64,000 nt of DNA from Schizochytrium sp. TIO01 (Eukaryota; Sar; Bigyra; Thraustochytrida; Thraustochytriidae), in the NCBI GenBank assembly GCA_004764695.1, contig SMSO01000034.1:2054501-2118500 (forward strand), in the 5' to 3' direction. The notes under the pieces are model-generated. The model ran no database searches, was not told the DNA's origin, and saw nothing but the letters and a program-made list of their open reading frames with translations. This document shows, piece after piece, positions 55,368 through 64,000 of this stretch. The position numbers and the translations under genes were made by a program. Position 1 is the stretch's first letter, and each line of letters begins with the position of its first letter.

Positions 55368-58226
55368 ATGTCAAGCGCCGCGAAGAGCAAGGCAGCCCCC
55401 TCCGATGAAGCGGCTTCGTCGGAGGGTTCTGAGTCTGAGTCAGATCACGCTGAAAACGAGGCTGCTGAAGCTGAAGATGACGATGACAATGACGACGAAG
55501 ATGACGATGAGACAAGCGAGCAGCAGCAGCAAGAACTCGTGGAGCTGCGTGAAAAGCTGAAAAATGCCCTCTTAGGGCAAAAGAAACTCGCTGAGGCGTG
55601 CAAAGGGTTTGCCGACCAGTTAAAAACAGCTAAACGTGAGGCCAAGACGGCCACTGCAAAAGTTGATGCGCTCAAGGTTACTGCCAAAGCGGAAGAATCC
55701 ACTCGGAAGGATCTGCAAAGCCGCATACGAACACTACAAAAGAACCTTGAGGATCAAGCAAAATCTCATGAAGAAGAAACGAAGTTGCACCAACAAGAGC
55801 TTGAGAAAGTTCTGGCAGATAGGGCCGCAAATTTATCTTCTGACAGTGTACCAGAGAACAATATATCGACAACAGGCGAAACATCCTCAACTACAATGAT
55901 GGTGACAGTGGGGTCAGGGATATCAAACCCCAGCAGGTCTTCACCACAGATTGCTCAAATCATGGGGTTGATCAACACTGCTATAGATTCTCCGTGGATT
56001 GCGTTGTGGAAATTACGTGCTCAGGTTGAGCTATCTCTCACGAAAAATGCTGGTCCCGGAGAGTCTGCGGCAAAACAGCTTGCTTATGCATCTGCTCAAA
56101 CAGCGTATTGCATCTGCCTAGCAGAGCTTGGGACAGACAAGGGTAGGAAACTTGTTGCCTCAGCTGTACATAAGGCACAATTTTCGGCAACAAAACTATT
56201 GCTACGGTTTGCTCCAACCTTTGCCAGCAGCGACCTAGCCGCAGCAACATGGACATCACTCATCTTGATGCTTGCTAAACCTGACCGCCTTCGACTAAAG
56301 TTCCGAGTGGTTGTCCTCCGAAGCCTCCGGGCTTCAATTGAAGCTGCATGGGATAACGGTGTGCGAGGGCGTGACTTGCAAGGTTGGGCTCGCATGGTAG
56401 GCCTGCTTTCAGATCGCATTAGCCAACGTCGCTTGTGCCGCCGTTTACAATTCGCAGCTATACAGCGAAAAGATTGGCGCACGTATGGTGTTTTGCTAAA
56501 AGCAAGCCCACTGGATAACACCAATGTTCTCGATGAAACGATTGTGTTTCTCCGTTCTCGGGCGGCACGACAACCCTCTGCTGCAGGATCGGACATGACA
56601 CAGCTCGTCCGCGATCAGCAAAGATTGCACGAGACTTTGACAAGTTTTCTCACGGAGAAGACCCCACTTAGTACAACAAATGAGGAACAGAAGAGAAAAA
56701 TCGGAAAGAAGTCGGTACAACTTGATATGATCTTGGCTCTTGAATTCCTAGCAACACATATGGGTGCACCATGGGTGCTAGAGCACGTTGTGCGTTCTCT
56801 TCTTCTACCACATGTTTTTGACGAAGTCATTGGGCCAGCAATAATCCATGTTATTTCTGAGATTTGCAAGATGTATGCATTCCATTGCCGAGCTCTTGTT
56901 GCAGCGATTGTGAACCAGACTCGTGACGCCTTTGAAGCAGCACCACCACAAAACAACCAAATCGAGGAGCTGATGAAGGTGTTTTGGGAGACACTCAACA
57001 ATGAGCTTCGTACACCTACACCCCCTACTATGCCTGATCCAAATGATCATGTTATACTCTCAATCCATGATGTGCAAAATGATGATGATGATGATTTCGT
57101 ACGAGCTAATTCTTCTCACTCTACTCCGAACGGTAAACTCAATGGCAACTCTACACTACATCAACATCATGATGTTGCTATAACACGTCCATCTATAGTA
57201 GCACCACGAAGTACACCTCGTACAAACAAACGGCCTGCTCCAGACTCGTCTCGTGGACCGGCAGGGCCTACGAAAAGGCCCACGAGAACACAAAGGCGCG
57301 TGAGCTTCGCTACAGAACCATCACCGACTATCTCACCCACCCCACCTCACCCGCAACCTGTAGAAACATCTGTCCTTGGACCACCCAAAACAAACTCAAG
57401 TGGAACAGTACTAGTATCCTCTTCCTCTTCATCTTCTTCATCTTCTTTGTCGTCGTCGTCGTCCTCTACCCAGGAAGCAATGATTGCTGCTCCTCTTAGT
57501 CCACGAATTGCATCTGCTTCTCCGCCGCCGCCTTCCCCTTCCCGCCCCAACATGGATTTAACAGCACCGGTTGATGCGCCAGGTCCTGTCATAAGCTCAT
57601 CACGTGTATCATCTCCTCCTGCTAGCTGCTCTACTCCAGTATCAACAACTTCACATAGTAGTGTTGCTGATGATGAAAACGAAGAGAATGCAGAAGACAG
57701 CATTTCAAGTATTACCTCCACAGATCCTAGTTTAAATGTTGCCGTTGAGCACCCTCCGAAGAGTAGCACAAATCGCTACCAACCAGCGGACAGTGGCTCT
57801 GTACCCGACAAACCTACGGAGCAATCTACTTCATCGACAATTGAAAGCTTGTCCATAGCTCCCCAACATGCTCAATCAGATTCTACAAATCTTACAAGTG
57901 CTGCCGAGCCCCTGTCACCCAACAGTGCGCCAAGTAAGGTCACTAATCTTAAAAACCCCAAGGCACCTCGTACTAACCGCCATGATGGTCCAAATATGAA
58001 CTCGGAATCTGATTCAGAGTCTGATGATGACCCTGAGCTTTTTATGGAGATGCTGAAACCAACATCCAGTACAACTCAAACCGGCACATCCAATTCAAAA
58101 GAGACGTATGAGGGGAAATCCTCAGAGTCTGTCCCAAACAGGGAAAATGCACATGCGGACATGCCAGGGTCCCCTGCGCGTGCATCTTCAAACCCTGAAG
58201 ACCCTCCTGGAACGGAGGAATTCTAA
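55368..58226 (+). CDS. Acidic coiled-coil protein with PP1-docking motif; possible ICE1-like helical domain
   Basis: 952 residues, one exon. 1-55 is Ser/Asp/Glu-rich, 55-160 is coiled coil (ELVELREKLKNALLGQKKLA), about 195-560 is a folded all-helical region, and the rest is low complexity with Asp, Ser and Pro runs. RRVSFATE (643-650) is a textbook RVxF protein phosphatase 1 docking motif, next to a basic stretch (TNKRPAPD...TKRPTRTQ) that looks like an NLS. Within the helical region, LDMILALEFLATHMGAPWVL resembles, from memory, the C-terminal domain of the little elongation complex subunit ICE1; I could not check this. ICE1 family is a weak suggestion; 'nuclear PP1-binding scaffold' is what the sequence supports. 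Confidence 0.6.
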   Translation: MSSAAKSKAAPSDEAASSEGSESESDHAENEAAEAEDDDDNDDEDDDETSEQQQQELVELREKLKNALLGQKKLAEACKGFADQLKTAKREAKTATAKVDALKVTAKAEESTRKDLQSRIRTLQKNLEDQAKSHEEETKLHQQELEKVLADRAANLSSDSVPENNISTTGETSSTTMMVTVGSGISNPSRSSPQIAQIMGLINTAIDSPWIALWKLRAQVELSLTKNAGPGESAAKQLAYASAQTAYCICLAELGTDKGRKLVASAVHKAQFSATKLLLRFAPTFASSDLAAATWTSLILMLAKPDRLRLKFRVVVLRSLRASIEAAWDNGVRGRDLQGWARMVGLLSDRISQRRLCRRLQFAAIQRKDWRTYGVLLKASPLDNTNVLDETIVFLRSRAARQPSAAGSDMTQLVRDQQRLHETLTSFLTEKTPLSTTNEEQKRKIGKKSVQLDMILALEFLATHMGAPWVLEHVVRSLLLPHVFDEVIGPAIIHVISEICKMYAFHCRALVAAIVNQTRDAFEAAPPQNNQIEELMKVFWETLNNELRTPTPPTMPDPNDHVILSIHDVQNDDDDDFVRANSSHSTPNGKLNGNSTLHQHHDVAITRPSIVAPRSTPRTNKRPAPDSSRGPAGPTKRPTRTQRRVSFATEPSPTISPTPPHPQPVETSVLGPPKTNSSGTVLVSSSSSSSSSSLSSSSSSTQEAMIAAPLSPRIASASPPPPSPSRPNMDLTAPVDAPGPVISSSRVSSPPASCSTPVSTTSHSSVADDENEENAEDSISSITSTDPSLNVAVEHPPKSSTNRYQPADSGSVPDKPTEQSTSSTIESLSIAPQHAQSDSTNLTSAAEPLSPNSAPSKVTNLKNPKAPRTNRHDGPNMNSESDSESDDDPELFMEMLKPTSSTTQTGTSNSKETYEGKSSESVPNRENAHADMPGSPARASSNPEDPPGTEEF

Positions 58227-58544
58227 TTTATACTACTGCGAATATATAATGGAATGAGATGTGTTATTTATTGTGTGTTTTCCAACTTTCGTAGCAAGAA
58301 AGCGTATCAAACAAAGTTGTCCTTTACCCCCATGTTGAACAATAAACAAGGTGCGTCTGTTAATTTCATGAGTAAAGGTTTGTTTTGTGATTTTAACAAA
58401 GCACTCCAGTCACAGCAAACGAGTGATCATTAACTGGAACGCATCCAACAAAAGTATATGCTACCACCACGACATTACAAAAACAATTGAAACCTTTATC
58501 TAATCTGTTTATGTTAATATGGGGAGAAATTGCTGAACATGGGA
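58227..58544. other. Convergent 3' intergenic region
   Basis: About 320 bp, AT-rich, between convergent stops; AATAAA-like sequence near 58338. No gene seen. Confidence 0.6.
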
Positions 58545-61500
58545 TCACTGTGACAACTGATCTTTCACAGTCGCGACCTCGATTTGATGCCGTAAATTTT
58601 GCAACATATGCATGTGTTGCTTAGACGACTCAAGGAGATCCTCTGTGGCTTCTTGGCAGTCTTCATCTCTTTCATCGGTCTGTGAATGTGGATGCAGGGC
58701 TCGCTTAAGTCCAGATGCGTAGCCGGAGGGGGAAAGAGGGTTTGCAGAAGATCCTGGAACTCGTGCTGGCTCGTCAGGACGCCAACGAAGCATGGGGATG
58801 TAATACCCTGCGGACAAAAGACGTTTATGCTCGCCACGTAGCTCACACTGCAAAAGAGCCTCCTGTTTTACAACCATGAGAAGTTTCTTCAGCGACACAT
58901 CGACAGGAGGTGTGTCAGCTGTACAGGCTTTATCATCAGTAAAAAAAACGGTGTCTCTGCACTTTGGCTCGACTTGATCTCTATATGCCTTTGCATCAGT
59001 TTGCATTTTACACAGATAATTAGATCCAAGATAGTTAAACGGGTGCGGTCGCCAAAGCTGTTCGCGCCATGCAACAATGTCTTGAACTACGGCAATAGAT
59101 GACGCGCGAAGATCTACCAAACACATTTGCTTTTGAATGGCCATCTGGGCTTCTTGGTGCTGCGACTCCCCGTCGCCTTCACTGCTGCGATCAGCGTCCG
59201 TGTTGGAATGATCCTTAGTATTTGAGTCAACGTCATCTTCTTCCTCCTGTTCATCCTCGTAGTGCGACTGGCGTTGATTTCTTGATCGGTGAGAGCTTTT
59301 GGAAATCCGGGAGACCAGCTGCAACAAAGACTCCAGATTTGCCTCACGTTTTTGAATAGCTCGCAATACCGTAAGAGTGGACCGACGGTGTTGCGTTAGC
59401 AAATAGTGCTGCTCGCGAAGACGAGCTAGCGTAGCAGGTGCAGGCTTGTTACACGGCCGCTTGCGTGGGAAGTATGTGTTACGAAAAAATTCGCGATCTC
59501 TTTTGGGGATGTGTAGCTGCTCCCAAAAGGTTGTTATCTCTTCACAGAGTGTCTCAACTTCCACACCTGCCTTTGAGCGTGGGCGGCGCTTCATTGATTT
59601 TGAGGACTGACTACTCTGTAATCTCGCGCTCGAGGACGTAGTCTTTTTCGTCTTTAAAGGAGCCAACCTGCCAGATGCAGATCGAGTTTTCTTTAATTTA
59701 CGAACTGCACGAGGACCCGATCCACGAATGGGTTCATCAAGGGCATGACTTCGTGTGAAATCAGTGTCCCAGCCAGCCTCCCTTCTTCTCAATTGGTCAT
59801 ACGTTGGCTTGGGTCCCAGGCTGCGAAGTGGAATTTGTAAATTAGATTGTGGCGTCGCAGATGAAAGCTTGAGATGGGATTGAAGTGCAGCTGACCGCAC
59901 TGGTGTTTCCTGCAAAGCTGGGCCATGACTATAATTCATATTAAGCTTTGGAGTAGCAGACTTAGGGCGAGCTAAACTTGCTGACTTGGGGCGTGTTGAT
60001 CGAGAGATGCGGTCCTGTTTAAGTTTCTCAGAATCAAAGCTCGTAGGAGAATTCATTGGCTTTTGCCTACGAGGCATTGCAGATGCGGGTCTTGCGCGAG
60101 ATGGATTTCGGCCTTGCGATTCAGAGATAGAGTTAAACAGTATTTTTTCACCTTGCAAGGACCCGTCGCTATCATCCCCGTCATCCTCGTCAATGTCTGA
60201 AAACTCATCCTCGTTGCTACTTTCGTCAGATTGATTGTGTTCGTGTTCTGATTCTGTATTGTTTTGGCCATCCCGATGCTCAGTAACACCAGAGTTAGTT
60301 TCTCGATGTTTATTCTTGTTGCTGAGACTACCGTCACTGCGGCTGACGCTGCCATTCTCGCGTGAACTTGATTTATTTGGTTTACTCTCCAATTCTGCAT
60401 CCTTCTGGGTGCTCCTTTGACGGGTAACATCCAATTCTGCTTCAGCACTTTTATTCATACTACTCAAACTCTCTGATCTAACGCTTTTCTTGTCATGCAA
60501 GCTTTTTGTGCTTTCTGTGGATTGACTGTCCAGGTTATTCGACTCATGATCTTTTGTTTGTCTCCGAAATGGTTTCTTGTTAGCTTCATCAGGTTGATTG
60601 CTTCTTCGCTCGTCATGAGCCTCCTTCTTCGTAGCCGTAGCATCTTTTTGAACTCGATTTTCCTCTTTTTGCGACGATTGTTCAGGTAGCTCTTGAAGAT
60701 CTCTGTCTACTTTCAAAGGTTTAATATTATCTGTGGATAGATTTGTGCCACTTAACCTCTGGTTTTGCTCAGGCACGTTTGAACTGTTTTGGCGAGCTCT
60801 TTCGATTCCAGTTTTGCTTAATCTTTGATGTTTTTTAGTTGAGCTGCTTTGAGATGAGCTGCTTTGAGATGAGCTGCTTTTAGATGAGCTGCTTTGAGAT
60901 GAGCTGCTTTTAGATGAGCTGCTTTTAGATGAGCTGCTTTGAGATGAGCTGCTTTGAGATGAGCTACTTTGAGATGAGACTTTGCTTCTTTCTGATTGGT
61001 TTCCGTCTCTCTCAAGATTGGCATCTCTGGGAGTCTCATTCTTCAGAACTGCATCACCAGTATCGTACATATTATCATCAAAGGCATTCATAATAGAGTC
61101 AACCTCTCCAGTTTCGCTACTATCCCCTAGGTTCTCCAACAAATTGCTCTTGGAATTAGACACCTCACTAGTCTCACCCTTTTCCTGAACGGTTAATAGA
61201 TTGAGTATCATTTTCTTTGGATTCTTCCATCTTATGCTCTCCTATTTCGCTCTCACGCTTCGGTTGCATGTCGTGATCCTGCACAGGGCTTTTGGCAGCC
61301 GAAGGGGTATTCGCCTCCAGCACAGTTTCCTTTTCCTCCTCCTCCTCCTCCTCCTCCTGTTTCTGTTTTGCACTTCCACTATGAGGCTCGGGAATATCTT
61401 GTTGCTCTGATTCCTTAGGTTCTTGACTCAAATTTGCGATGGTTTTCGGAGATGCGGCGCCATTCTCATTCTTATCAAACTCTTTAACAGCCTCTGCAAA

Positions 61501-61644
61501 GTATGCCTCTGGATCGTCTTCGCTGTAAAAGCTATCGTCTTCACTCATATCATCACCAGCTAGCAGCTTTTCAGCCTCGCGCGCAATGTCATGCTGTATA
61601 TTCGTAGACCTAGCAGCTTCATCAGCAGCTTCAGGCTCGCTCAT
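58545..61644 (-). CDS. Ser-rich, charged protein of unknown function, at least two exons
   Basis: Two overlapping frames, 61644 to 61174 and 61211 to 58545, differ by +1 and share composition (acidic, Ser, Gln, Lys), so I join them. A good donor, GTGAGA, starts at 61177, just before the first frame's stop; a 58-nt intron to GGGATAG (61120) keeps the frame, and CCCAG further down is another in-frame acceptor. The N-terminal two-thirds is disordered with poly-Glu and a five-residue SSSSQ/SSSSK repeat. The C-terminal third (about 59630 to 58545) looks folded: FWEQLHIPKRDREFFRNTYF, IVAWREQLWRPHPFNYLGSN and heptad helices near the end. The REQLW..PHPF-type segments recall ciliary/axonemal coiled-coil proteins, but this is an impression. 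Function unassigned. Confidence 0.62.
60842..60977 (-). repeat. 15-bp in-frame coding repeat (SSSSQ/SSSSK)
   Basis: About nine copies of a 15-nt unit (GAGCTGCTTTGAGAT on the + strand) with a G/T variant that switches Gln to Lys. It lies in frame inside the Ser-rich protein. Confidence 0.93.
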
Positions 61645-63007
61645 TGTCTCTTGAACAGAAATTTAATCCAGCAAGCATCAGACCTGTGCTGTCTTCCGCC
61701 TCTAGGCCCGAAGGCCAACCCAGGTTTAGCCTCTGAGCAGACTGATAAGCTTTAGCTCGTCCGCAATAATTCCTTTCTCGAGACAGGCTGCTCCACCTCC
61801 CTGGTGGCAGTGTTATTGATAAGTGTTTTCAATTCCATCATGAGGACCTTCACTTCCTTACCCACAACTTCAACGGACACATTACATTGCAAACTCCAGA
61901 CGGGGAGGTTTCCCCGAAGCTATTTATTTATCCGTCTCCCCATATCCTTGCCATCTCGATCATAATCTCGGCAAAACCGGCAAAATGAAAGAATCTGAAA
62001 CATTGTTCCTTATAACGAATGGTGGTTATTCTGACTTCGAGTCAACGTTCATTCAGTTCCAGTGCTTGTGCGGGGTCGGGATTCTCGCAAGCCCATAAGT
62101 CCCCCCCGCTTCAGAGACCAACGCCGCGCAGGCTTCTTTGACAACGAGTTATCAAGCAAGCCAAGTGTAGAGCTGATTCTCACCTAAAACAACTAAAAGT
62201 CCGTCAAAAAGGCAGATTCCCTTTCGATTGCTAGCAATTGGTATATGACTCTTACAGGTGCGTCTGAATTGCGCGATCGTAGTTACTTTTGAATGGAAGT
62301 TATAAAACACGTGCGAAATCTAATATGAGCACAATCTAAAACTGAGATCACTGCAAACGCCAATGACGATTACTGCCGATTACGATTTCCCTGCCTTTGG
62401 AAACCCAGGCCATTCAAGAAGGTTGGGCCGTCCAGGACCATCGAGCCTCAAGCCTTCGTTCGTGTTGTACGGCATAGATTGACAGATTGATTGATTGATT
62501 GATTGATAGATATAGATACTCTTGCACGAGACAGACAATAATGTGGACATGGATGGCTCCTCCACAAAACCCGCGCAGCTTCGAGATGATCAGCCAAAGC
62601 AGCACCACGACGTCAAAGGCGCAATCGCAGACGGCCTCGTGCGGTGTGAGATGGGGAACTTACCACGGGCTTTTGCTGCCATTCTGAAGTAGCTTTTCAG
62701 AGACACGATCGATCCTAAGTGTTTGCAGGACACGGATTGGATGGTCTTGGCAGCCGAGGGATGTGGCCTAATACTCCCAAGATACACCCCTTAGGTCAGG
62801 CAAGCATATGGAGTAAAGTATGGGACGGGAAATTGTAGGGCTACGATGGACGTTTAGGGGTGCAGATGGACTTAGAAAGCTTTTAGAGTATCATGATGAA
62901 GTACTGGGATCTGCAGCTTCAGATCGCTCGGCACGGAAGCAAACCCGAATCATCCACGTCGGAAAAACCGGCCTTAACACACTCTGCTGGAGACCAACCT
63001 CTTCACG
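61645..63007. other. Divergent intergenic region
   Basis: About 1.36 kb holding promoters of two head-to-head genes, with a GATT repeat (62483-62510). The last 180 bp before the next ATG may be 5' UTR. No gene seen. Confidence 0.55.
62483..62510. repeat. (GATT)n tetranucleotide repeat
   Basis: Tandem GATT units in intergenic DNA. Confidence 0.9.
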
Positions 63008-64000
63008 ATGATCCGTGCTAGTGTTATCTTCGTCATCCTGGCGCTCGCCTTCTCGGCTGTGTCGGCCTTCGAGCCCACCAAGGTTACCCTCGCCGAGCTT
63101 GAGGATGACTTTCTCTTCCAGTCCTCCGGCGCCAACAAGAATTTCATGAAGGCCCTCCGCAACGAGGGTGTGGTCCAGGTCTCTGAAATCCCTGGATTCG
63201 CTCAGACTCGTGTCGAGACTCTTGCTCTTGGCGTGCGCTGCTCTGCCGAGTCCAAGGCTGCCCACACCTCCGTTCTTGGCGACGGCACTCACCGTCGCTC
63301 TCTCGGTACTGTGCCCGGCTCTGGCTTTGACCACGGCGATGTCGTGCCCGAGTCCTGTGTCGAATTTGACCGCGCTAGCACCCAGCTTCGCAACATGGTT
63401 GAAGAGGTGACTCTCCGCTTTGCCGAGCGCATTGCTGACAACCTCCCCGCAAGCGTCTTCCTCGAGACCGCCGAGAACGACCCTGAAGGCCGCAAGACTT
63501 ACAACAACATGGACGACATTGTCCGTGACAGTCAGCAGCTCGAGCACTTTCACTCTTACAACCGCAAGAACGTGAACTCCCAAGAAACCGTCGACCTCCA
63601 CTTGGACCAGGGTCTCTTCATTGCTTTCACCCCTGCTCTCATGTTTCATGCTGAGAACGGCGAGGTCCTTGATGTCGAGGCTGGCAAGTTCTTTGTTCAG
63701 ATGCCCGACTACAGTCGTGAGCAGCTCGAGTTTGCTGATGGCGGCAACGTGATTGTGTTCATGCTTGGTGATGGTATCAACCAGATTGTCAACCCGGTCT
63801 TGGCCTACCATGGTCACCAGGAGCTTCGTGCCGCCCCGCACGCTATGCAGATGCCGGAGGAGGGCATTGCCTCTTCTGTTGATGCTTGGCGTTCTTGGTA
63901 CGGCCGCATGTACTTGCCGCCTGCTCGCGCTATCAACTCGGACCACGGCAAGCCGTTCGGTGTCATGCGTGAGAACTCTATTCGCGCCAGTCTTGAGGGT
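63008..64000 (+). CDS. Secreted 2-oxoglutarate/Fe(II) dioxygenase-like protein (3' truncated by window)
   Basis: 331 residues are visible from the ATG at 63008; the frame is still open at the window edge. MIRASVIFVILALAFSAVSA is a clear signal peptide (cleavage after residue 20). Residues about 45-275 follow the isopenicillin-N-synthase-like dioxygenase layout: an N-terminal helix with FMKALRNEGVVQVSEIPG, LHLDQGLFIAF with the iron-binding H198-x-D200, GEVLDVEAGKFFVQMPD, and GDGINQIVNPVLAYHGHQEL with a candidate distal His at 268 or 270. The Arg that would bind 2-oxoglutarate is not obvious, so activity is uncertain. Codons are strongly biased to GCC, CTC, GAG, AAC and AAG, unlike its neighbours, which suggests high expression. 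Secretory-pathway location is inferred from the signal peptide. Confidence 0.65.
   Translation, partial: MIRASVIFVILALAFSAVSAFEPTKVTLAELEDDFLFQSSGANKNFMKALRNEGVVQVSEIPGFAQTRVETLALGVRCSAESKAAHTSVLGDGTHRRSLGTVPGSGFDHGDVVPESCVEFDRASTQLRNMVEEVTLRFAERIADNLPASVFLETAENDPEGRKTYNNMDDIVRDSQQLEHFHSYNRKNVNSQETVDLHLDQGLFIAFTPALMFHAENGEVLDVEAGKFFVQMPDYSREQLEFADGGNVIVFMLGDGINQIVNPVLAYHGHQELRAAPHAMQMPEEGIASSVDAWRSWYGRMYLPPARAINSDHGKPFGVMRENSIRASLEG

Noticed and set aside
60818-61039. Minus-strand frame encoding repeated LKAAH
   Set aside because: Shadow of the 15-bp repeat coding for SSSSQ; period divisible by three keeps it open.
62891-63946. 351-codon minus-strand frame
   Set aside because: It is antisense to the dioxygenase-like gene, whose strong codon bias leaves the opposite strand open; the protein has no domain.
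1-64000. CRISPR array, bacterial operon or integrated virus
   Set aside because: No direct repeats with unique spacers, no ribosome-binding-site pattern, and no capsid, integrase or reverse-transcriptase-like frame was seen; the window is eukaryotic nuclear DNA.

Overview
The window is nuclear DNA from a eukaryotic microbe. It has spliceosomal introns (GTAAGT/GTACGT-type donors), two kinesins, a DNA polymerase epsilon/CHRAC-type histone-fold subunit, an autophagy PROPPIN, TMEM18, and a nuclear tRNA with a Pol III T-tract. Most genes are a single long exon, intergenic regions are long (up to about 8.9 kb) and full of microsatellites, and several proteins combine domains in unusual ways. This fits a free-living protist, and I lean to a stramenopile such as a labyrinthulomycete. 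That placement is inference; no marker gene here settles it.

Layout, left to right. 0.45-3.8 kb (-): PI3/4-kinase family gene of the plant gamma type, in two frames that need one intron or shift. 7.5-8.9 kb (+): three-exon POLE3/DPB4-like gene whose 3' coding end overlaps a convergent MATE transporter (8.9-10.4 kb, -) by 32 bp. 10.4-14.6 kb: gene-poor, with one candidate 40-aa membrane microprotein. 14.6-15.8 kb (+): a TIPE (TNFAIP8-like) domain fused to an RGS domain. 16.2-17.5 kb (-): CCCH zinc-finger methyltransferase. 17.75 kb: tRNA-Val(CAC). 18.0-24.9 kb (-): a 23-exon gene, modelled here by hand, for an LRR - helical - protein kinase - RING/IBR-like protein of 1,665 aa. 25.6-28.2 kb (+): kinesin. 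28.6-30.4 kb (-): old yellow enzyme-type flavin oxidoreductase with a Cys cluster. 31.8-32.3 kb (+): TMEM18. 33.1-35.5 kb (-): kinesin-8. 39.3-40.7 kb (+): orphan seven-helix membrane protein. 41.7-43.3 kb (+): ATG18/WIPI. 44.1-46.4 kb (-): SPRY-domain protein. 46.4-55.4 kb: repeat-rich, no supported gene. 55.4-58.2 kb (+): acidic coiled-coil nuclear-type protein with a PP1-docking motif. 58.5-61.6 kb (-): Ser-rich protein of two or more exons. 63.0 kb to the edge (+): secreted 2-oxoglutarate/Fe(II) dioxygenase-like protein, cut by the window end.

The genes do not form an operon-like pathway; they are independent eukaryotic units. Two stand out as possible undescribed systems. In the LRR-kinase-RING gene every one of 22 introns is in phase 2 and 17 exons are 84 or 87 nt, most of them exactly one leucine-rich repeat, and the kinase has the non-RD 'HCD' motif known from plant immune receptor kinases. 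The TIPE-RGS fusion physically joins a phospholipid/G-protein-linked domain to a G-alpha GAP. An orphan seven-helix protein lies on the same window, but nothing in the sequence links it to the RGS protein. All calls come from reading the sequence; no database search was run.
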